In this document: one piece after another, positions 15,611 to 19,823 of the stretch
Numbering within the stretch: the first letter of the stretch is position 1
How the letters are laid out: every line of letters starts with the position of its first letter
Program-made: the position numbers and the translations under genes
Notes under the pieces: model-generated
What the model was told of the DNA's origin: nothing
The model's input: the letters and a program-made list of their open reading frames with translations, nothing else
Database searches by the model: none
Source of the DNA: an uncultured Saprospiraceae bacterium
GTDB taxonomy: Bacteria > Bacteroidota > Bacteroidia > Chitinophagales > Saprospiraceae
DNA length: 19,823 nucleotides
NCBI GenBank assembly: GCA_937959375.1
Contig: CALGLS010000124.1
Location: forward strand, 1 to 19,823
Reading direction: 5' to 3'

Positions 15611-16345
15611 TTAGAATGCAATTCCGAAGTTGAACATCGGTTCTACAAATTTGCCATTGATAATTGAGTCTAGTTTTTCATTTCTTTTTGCTCCTGGCTG
15701 ATCGTAAGAAATGAGCGTAATCGAATCTTTTCCTTTGTTAGTCCATGCTCTACCTGTGTTTAAACCAAATTCAATAAACATAGAATTTGCAAAATTTTTG
15801 CGAACACCCAGACCAAATATTATACCTCGTGAGAATAAGGCGACCTCTCCATAATATCCATTTTTTCCAGATAATAAAAGTCCAGCTTCACGTGAGCCTT
15901 CTGTTTTAGAAATTTCATGGCTGCCAAAAAACATACTCGCTCCTAAGTAGAATGAAGTTTTAGCTGACTTCGACACAAAGTAGTTGCGTATACCAACCGA
16001 AGCTCGTGTACCCTTATTGGTTGACTTATCGTTTGACCGGATAAGCAAAAAAGGACGAGGTGCTCTATCTTGAAACCAAACTTGGAGGTCGCCTGTTACA
16101 AATACGTTTTTATACATTTCTCTTTCATAAACAAAATTCATTCGCTGCGATGTTAATCCTTTAAGCGGAGTGAAACTTATCGTATTTTTTGGTTTTGTAA
16201 TTTCGTGAGTATTCCTATCTACAGTTTTTTTACTTTGCGTTTGTGCTCTTTGACTTATCCCTTGTTGGAAAAATCCAATAAGAAGGACAAGTATGAGGGT
16301 GCTATTTTTTACTAGTCGGATTGAATTTATATGGCGCGTTTTCAT
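15611..16345 (-). CDS. OMP-like paralog 3 of 5, secreted, function unknown
   Basis: A 244-aa protein. The signal peptide NSTLILVLLIGFFQQGISQ is almost the same as in paralog 2 at both protein and DNA level. After a linker (33-54) come NTISFTPLKGLTSQRMNFVYE, VWFQDRAP, NKGTRASVGIRNYF, TSFYLGASMFFGSHEI, LFSRGIIFGLGVRKNFAN, FIEFGLNTGRAWTNKGKDS and the terminal EPMFNFGIAF. The WTN-KKDS/GKDS block links it to paralog 5, although its signal peptide links it to paralog 2. That mosaic pattern hints at exchange between members. Its upstream spacer (301 bp) is the longest in the array and holds a 229-bp inverted-repeat element. Probably an outer-membrane or surface protein; function unknown. Confidence 0.8.
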   Translation of the reverse strand: MKTRHINSIRLVKNSTLILVLLIGFFQQGISQRAQTQSKKTVDRNTHEITKPKNTISFTPLKGLTSQRMNFVYEREMYKNVFVTGDLQVWFQDRAPRPFLLIRSNDKSTNKGTRASVGIRNYFVSKSAKTSFYLGASMFFGSHEISKTEGSREAGLLLSGKNGYYGEVALFSRGIIFGLGVRKNFANSMFIEFGLNTGRAWTNKGKDSITLISYDQPGAKRNEKLDSIINGKFVEPMFNFGIAF

Positions 16346-16401
16346 AATTAAAGTATTTTAGTTAGTTTTTTAATTTTTAAAAACTAGCTCTATATCGTTT
16401 A

Positions 16402-16630
16402 AAACATGAGTCATCCCAAAAGTAGTTTGTACACGTGGAACTCTTCGCGAAAGAAGGCCGCAAACCACGTGGCGGGAGGCCGAATTATATGTTTGAGGGA
16501 CGAGTTTATAATTCTTGGGTTTTTTGTTACTTTTTGGGCTAAGCCAAAAAGTAAATGTGAAGAGTAAACTAAGCAAGTAGGCTTCTTTAGAGTACGTAAG
16601 TACCTTACTTATGGGGGATGACTCATGTTT
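16402..16630. repeat. 229-bp MITE-like element with 16-bp perfect terminal inverted repeats
   Basis: The termini AAACATGAGTCATCCC (16402-16417) and GGGATGACTCATGTTT (16615-16630) are perfect inverted repeats. Inside are three further stems: CACGTGG/CCACGTG (16432-16438 and 16465-16471), GAATTATA/TATAATTC (16482-16489 and 16507-16514), and TTACTTTTTGG/CCAAAAAGTAA (16527-16537 and 16544-16554). Parts of the interior are visibly more GC-rich than the surroundings. No transposase and no obvious target-site duplication are present. It occupies the same relative place as the shorter inverted repeat 17407-17456 in the neighbouring spacer. It could be a non-autonomous mobile element or a multi-hairpin RNA structure within the operon. 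Confidence 0.65.
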
Positions 16631-16646
16631 CAATCAAAGTCATTCT

Positions 16647-17351
16647 TTAAAATACAAATCCGAAAATAAGAACAGGCTCTATGGACTGGCCAGTTAGTGC
16701 TGATCGCAATTTTGCCTCCGATTTATTAGCTGAATGATTGTAAACCCAAACTGTATTTGTTTCTGTACTATTCCATGCTGTACTTGCATCCAAACCCGCT
16801 TCAACGAATAGATTTTTTTTAAAATTTTTGCGAATACCTAGATGAACCTTTAATCCTAAAGAAGTAAGTTGGATTCTATGGTCTATATCTTTGTAGTTTT
16901 CAGAAGAGGAGGTGTTATTCAATGCTTGTTTGTCACCGATTTTATGCCTACCATAAAATATACTGGAGCCTACGTAAAAGGCACTATTATTTGATGCAGT
17001 GGTGTAGTAATTTTTAACTCCGACGGAATATCGTATCCCTTTATTTGAAGCTCGCTCTCCCCATGATTTTGATGGACCTTGCAACCAAGCTTCTATCTCA
17101 GTTATTACGAAATAATTATAGTTTTTAGATTTTCTTTCATAGCTAAGATTCAATCTACCAAATCCCATTGCCTTTATCGGGTTAAATCTGAGCGAGTTCA
17201 TTGGTATTACTGTGCTTTTATTTTTTGCTTCTAATGATGTTTTAGTTGACTCTTCTTGACTTATCCCTTGTTGGAAAAATCCAATAAGAAGTACAAGAAT
17301 GAGGATGCTGTTTTTTATTAGACAGATTGGATTTACATTTCGCGTTTTCAT
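16647..17351 (-). CDS. OMP-like paralog 2 of 5, secreted, function unknown
   Basis: A 234-aa protein. The ATG at 17351 is chosen because all paralogs begin MKTR or MKKR; the longer reading adds only two residues from a TTG. The signal peptide NSILILVLLIGFFQQGISQ is followed by a linker with EESTKTSLEAKNKS, then NSLRFNPIKAMGFGRLNLSYE, EAWLQGPSKS, NKGIRYSVGVKNYY, FYVGSSIFYGRHKIGDKQ, LTSLGLKVHLGIRKNFKK, FVEAGLDASTAWNS and the terminal EPVLIFGFVF. It is closest to paralog 1, sharing GDKQ-L, RYSVG and the IEAWL/F motif, and the spacers after both genes are related. No function is known for this family to my knowledge. Confidence 0.8.
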   Translation of the reverse strand: MKTRNVNPICLIKNSILILVLLIGFFQQGISQEESTKTSLEAKNKSTVIPMNSLRFNPIKAMGFGRLNLSYERKSKNYNYFVITEIEAWLQGPSKSWGERASNKGIRYSVGVKNYYTTASNNSAFYVGSSIFYGRHKIGDKQALNNTSSSENYKDIDHRIQLTSLGLKVHLGIRKNFKKNLFVEAGLDASTAWNSTETNTVWVYNHSANKSEAKLRSALTGQSIEPVLIFGFVF

Positions 17352-17406
17352 AATCAAAGTGTTTTAATTAGTAAAATAATTTTTAAAATCTAGCTCTATA
17401 TCGTTT

Positions 17407-17456
17407 AAACAAGTAGCCAAAATCATCGTATTAAAAATAAAATTGACTACTTGTTT
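17407..17456. repeat. Inverted repeat in the spacer between paralogs 1 and 2
   Basis: The arms AAACAAGTAG (17407-17416) and CTACTTGTTT (17447-17456) pair perfectly around a 30-nt AT-rich loop. The outer flanks CTAGCTCTATATCGTTT and CAATCAAAGTG are nearly the same as around the 229-bp element at 16402-16630, but the arm sequences differ while still pairing. A 12-nt direct repeat, AATCAAAGTGTT, brackets the region at 17352-17363 and 17458-17469. Confidence 0.7.
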
Positions 17457-17472
17457 CAATCAAAGTGTTCCT

Positions 17473-18192
17473 CTAAAAAGCAAATCCGAAATTAAGAACA
17501 GGTTCTACAAACTGACCAGTTATTGTTGGACGTAATTTTACTTTTCTCTTTTTATCTGATTCGCTGTAGACCGATACCATTTCTTTTCCTACGCTACTTG
17601 ACGCTACGCCTGCATTAATACCAACTTCAATAAAGCAGTTGTTCTTAAAATTTCTACGAACACCCAAATTAAGTTTTACCCCTTGAGACGTAAGTTGCAG
17701 TCTTTGATCTGTATTTTGGAATTCATCAGAGTAAGCTGTCGCATCCAATGGTTGTTTGTCGCCAACCTTATGTTTGCCATAGAATACACTGGCACCTAAG
17801 TAAAACGATGTCTTACCTGATCGGAAATCCATGTAGTTTTTAATTCCTACAGAATAACGCATTCCTTTATTTGCAGCATTCCTATTGCCAAATAAGTATT
17901 TAAACGGCCTTTTAAACCAAGCTTCGATCTCAACTGTCGCAAATAAATTATTGACTATTGCTCTTTCATAACTCAGGTTTGCCTGTCTGATTAAAACTAT
18001 CTTCAATGGAGCAATCCTAATTGAATTTAGCGGCTTCGCAATACTTTGACCTTTTGGCGTTATAGACGTTTCAATCTCAGCTGCTGTTTTTTGACTCATG
18101 CCTTGTTGAAAAAATCCAAGGACGAATACTAAGCAAATAATAAGCTGCTTTACGTTTTTGTTTGTTGTTGAATTTACACTGCGCTTTTTCAT
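17473..18192 (-). CDS. OMP-like paralog 1 of 5, secreted, function unknown
   Basis: A 239-aa protein, the first member of the array after the CsgG-like gene, 55 bp away. The signal peptide is slightly diverged (LIICLVFVLGFFQQGMSQ). The mature part has a linker with IETSITPKGQ, then NSIRIAPLKIVLIRQANLSYE, IEAWFKRPFKYLFG, NKGMRYSVGIKNYM, KTSFYLGASVFYGKHKVGDKQ, LTSQGVKLNLGVRRNFKN, FIEVGINAGVASSS and the terminal EPVLNFGFAF. Alternating hydrophobic strands, Tyr/Trp/Phe-rich turns and the terminal Phe fit a small beta-barrel of perhaps 8-10 strands, by inspection only. With the leader gene it probably shares a promoter upstream of 19369. No family name is recognised. Confidence 0.8.
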   Translation of the reverse strand: MKKRSVNSTTNKNVKQLIICLVFVLGFFQQGMSQKTAAEIETSITPKGQSIAKPLNSIRIAPLKIVLIRQANLSYERAIVNNLFATVEIEAWFKRPFKYLFGNRNAANKGMRYSVGIKNYMDFRSGKTSFYLGASVFYGKHKVGDKQPLDATAYSDEFQNTDQRLQLTSQGVKLNLGVRRNFKNNCFIEVGINAGVASSSVGKEMVSVYSESDKKRKVKLRPTITGQFVEPVLNFGFAF

Positions 18193-18247
18193 AATTAATT
18201 GTTTTGTTGGTTAGTAATTAATTTTTAATTCTGAAACTCTTTTGCTG

Positions 18248-19369
18248 TTATTTATAATTCGAAACATTGTATCCCATCGAAATTCCAAAACGATGACTGT
18301 CATCTTTGCCAGGAATGAAGAAGACATTTACTGGAATATTTAATCGACCTGAGCGGAATGTTTTTCCAATTCCAAAAAGAAAACCAGTAACTAATTTGTA
18401 ATCTCCTCTACTGTCGAGGCGTTCTTCAATTGGATGTGGATTGGAAGTGTCCGGATTGTTTTGATTCCATTCACGTTCTAAGAACCAGTCGCCTGAATCA
18501 TCGTAGTATCCATCAGCAACTTTGCTCAAGGCTACGTTAGGTCCGAAGGCAAATTCCCACCCGAAGCGATTGTGGCGAAGACCATTTAACAATGAAAAAC
18601 TTGGAATAAATTTTCCCTGATCTAATCCACTAATAATCGGAATGAACTCAAACAAAGCTTGGAAGTCACCTTGGTTCAAATACTTCACCTCAAACTGGTA
18701 ACCAAAGTGAAACATCTGTGGACGCAAATCCATACCACCTTCTGATTCCTTTGCTCTTAGTGCCGCTGCTGTTGCTCCACTGAACATGGTCAATCCCATT
18801 CTCGGACCATTCAATGCCAAGCGATCCGTTTGTGGTGTGTTAAGTGAACTTTCGTAGTCAAACTTTTTTGTCAATTTGGTCATTACATTTTCATCAACAG
18901 TTAGGTCGTACATTGTTTGCAATGTGATACCTACCATCGTTTGAACTTGATTCCGGATATTCAAAAATTCCTTAACCTGGGTCTTTTCGACTTCTCCAGT
19001 TCCTATATCAATTTGGCGTAGCGTAACGACGACCATGTCTTGATATAACTCTACGCTACCTCCGATGATTTTGTCTACTTTCAATACCTTACCTACTTCT
19101 ATTAGACAAAGCTTACCGTAACAACCAGCGATGCTGAGATCATTTTTATTGACAAGATATTCTACATCATACTTGTCCATTAATTCGAATTTTCCAATTT
19201 TACTTAACTCCAATCGAGTGATGTCACCCATTTGTACTGGGTCAATTGTAAAACCTTTTACGTCGATGTCAAGGACAGCAATACTTGCCTTATTATTTCC
19301 TTGTGCTGAACAAATTTGAACAGATACTATTACTAGTGTTGCGATGATAAGTAAGCGTAATGATTTCAT
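18248..19369 (-). CDS. CsgG/LpoB-like N-terminal domain joined to a beta-rich C-terminal domain
   Basis: A 373-aa exported protein. The signal peptide (1-23) ends at CSAQ and has no lipobox. Residues 28-150 resemble the CsgG/LpoB/FlgO-like periplasmic fold: SIAVLDIDVKGF, ELSKIGKFELMDKYDVEYLV, a C-x4-C motif at Cys83/Cys88 (AGCYGKLCLIEVGK), then VDKIIGGSVELYQDMVVVTL and the IDIGTGEV turn. Residues 190-373 are rich in alternating Phe, Tyr and Gly and look like an outer-membrane barrel or a similar beta domain (WEFAFGPNVA, LVTGFLFGIGKTFRSG, FGISMGYNVSNY). The combination differs from CsgG itself, which is a lipoprotein without such a tail. It heads the same-strand array, with gaps of 55, 121, 301, 59, 136 and 39 bp between the genes, so it may anchor or assist the OMP-like paralogs. 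That role is inferred. No curli subunit genes are present. Confidence 0.82.
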   Translation of the reverse strand: MKSLRLLIIATLVIVSVQICSAQGNNKASIAVLDIDVKGFTIDPVQMGDITRLELSKIGKFELMDKYDVEYLVNKNDLSIAGCYGKLCLIEVGKVLKVDKIIGGSVELYQDMVVVTLRQIDIGTGEVEKTQVKEFLNIRNQVQTMVGITLQTMYDLTVDENVMTKLTKKFDYESSLNTPQTDRLALNGPRMGLTMFSGATAAALRAKESEGGMDLRPQMFHFGYQFEVKYLNQGDFQALFEFIPIISGLDQGKFIPSFSLLNGLRHNRFGWEFAFGPNVALSKVADGYYDDSGDWFLEREWNQNNPDTSNPHPIEERLDSRGDYKLVTGFLFGIGKTFRSGRLNIPVNVFFIPGKDDSHRFGISMGYNVSNYK

Positions 19370-19387
19370 ATTTTCTAAGTTTTAATA

Positions 19388-19534
19388 ATGAGTTTTTACA
19401 AAATTGATTACGAAAAATTGTTGGAAGAAAAAGCCAAGTCAAATCACTCTAAGCTTGTTATCTCGACTGCTATTGATCAGCCTTTTCTCCAACAATTATT
19501 AAAACGCGGTGTACTCTTGGGTGCCCATCTATAG
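19388..19534 (+). CDS. Doubtful 48-aa ORF divergent from the CsgG-like gene
   Basis: ATG at 19388 opens a 48-codon frame ending in TAG. The product begins MSFYKIDYEKLLEEKAKS and ends LLKRGVLLGAHL; the composition is protein-like and amphipathic. It starts only 18 bp from the divergent start at 19369, so it would overlap the promoter region of the array. It could be a real small protein, the 5' remnant of a truncated gene, or chance. No family is recognised. Confidence 0.3.
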   Translation: MSFYKIDYEKLLEEKAKSNHSKLVISTAIDQPFLQQLLKRGVLLGAHL

Positions 19535-19580
19535 GGACTTTTTTTCATAGCTTTATAAGTTTCTTTTTGTACACCACGTT
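19503..19580. other. Inverted repeat in the right-end spacer
   Basis: The arms AACGCGGTGTAC (19503-19514) and GTACACCACGTT (19569-19580) pair at 11 of 12 positions around a loop of 54 nt that contains a T-run. It overlaps the end of the 48-aa ORF. From 19581 to 19823 I see no supported gene, only short frames without good starts, and a possible ATG at 19810 too near the edge to judge. Confidence 0.45.
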
Positions 19581-19823
19581 TGTGTTTCGTTGATGTCAGC
19601 AAGGTAGGAGCAGATCGCAAAAAGTATTTACGAATATGTTGCGAAGGCTTACGGAAATGGAAAAATGAAAGGAAATTACTTACGGATATGTATCATTTAT
19701 TGATGAAACGTTTGTGTTAAGTAATTGATAAAGAGTTGGTTATATGTTGCATGAAATGAAAAGAGCCGATTTTGCTCGAAAATTTAAATTCTGAGGCTTT
19801 TTATTCAAAATGGAGGAAGAATC

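Noticed and set aside
16370..16633. An 87-aa minus-strand ORF in the spacer between paralogs 2 and 3
   Set aside because: It lies almost wholly on the 229-bp inverted-repeat element and reads through its hairpins; no domain or signal is visible, so it is probably a chance frame of a repeat.
19628..19690. Three similar words (TTACGAATATG, TTACGGAAATG, TTACGGATATG)
   Set aside because: Irregular spacing (21 and 31 nt) and imperfect match; not enough to call an iteron array or a CRISPR-like repeat.
19810..19823. ATG followed by GAG GAA GAA at the right edge
   Set aside because: Only four codons lie inside the window, so a gene start cannot be supported.

Overview
The window looks like chromosomal DNA of a low-GC Bacteroidota, perhaps from the Saprospiria or Cytophagales side; that placement is inferred. 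The signs are a fused sensor kinase/AraC regulator of the hybrid type common in this phylum, 7TMR-DISM sensing, start codons mostly without a purine-rich Shine-Dalgarno, and several matches to the Bacteroidota -7 promoter element TAnnTTTG. There are no tRNA or rRNA genes, no CRISPR array, no transposase and no phage genes.

Layout. (1) 1-1626, minus: a truncated SDR/NAD(P)-binding gene and an FAD amine-oxidase-like gene. (2) 1627-2210: a spacer with a REP-like element and a long imperfect hairpin. (3) 2211-4214, minus: dmpG and dmpF, the aldolase/acetaldehyde dehydrogenase pair that turns 4-hydroxy-2-oxovalerate into pyruvate and acetyl-CoA. (4) 4494-8326: a signalling block holding a tripartite hybrid histidine kinase (plus), a GAF protein with a degenerate kinase dimerisation segment (plus), and a convergent NarL/LuxR-type response regulator (minus). 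(5) 8327-9372: a gene-free spacer holding two tandem, related transcription units of about 250-260 nt. Each has a TAnnTTTG element, a conserved 5' hairpin, a 25-nt identical block and an intrinsic terminator; I interpret them as a small-RNA pair. (6) 9373-10233, minus: acyl-CoA thioesterase II. (7) 10612-13449, plus: a 945-aa one-protein two-component system with 7TMR-DISM, kinase, receiver and AraC domains. (8) 13658-19369, minus: a probable seven-gene operon. Its first gene encodes a CsgG/LpoB-like domain joined to a beta-rich C-terminal part. Five tandem paralogous secreted proteins with outer-membrane-barrel character follow, then a small two-helix membrane protein. (9) 19370-19823: mostly non-coding, with one doubtful 48-aa ORF and an inverted repeat.

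The most unusual parts are the tandem small-RNA candidates and the OMP-like paralog array. Two of the array's spacers share homologous edges but hold different perfect inverted repeats; one of them is a 229-bp MITE-like element. The array has no recognisable function from sequence alone. The CsgG-like leader and the barrel-like repeats suggest an envelope or surface role. Assignments rest on reading motifs and composition by eye; no database search was run.
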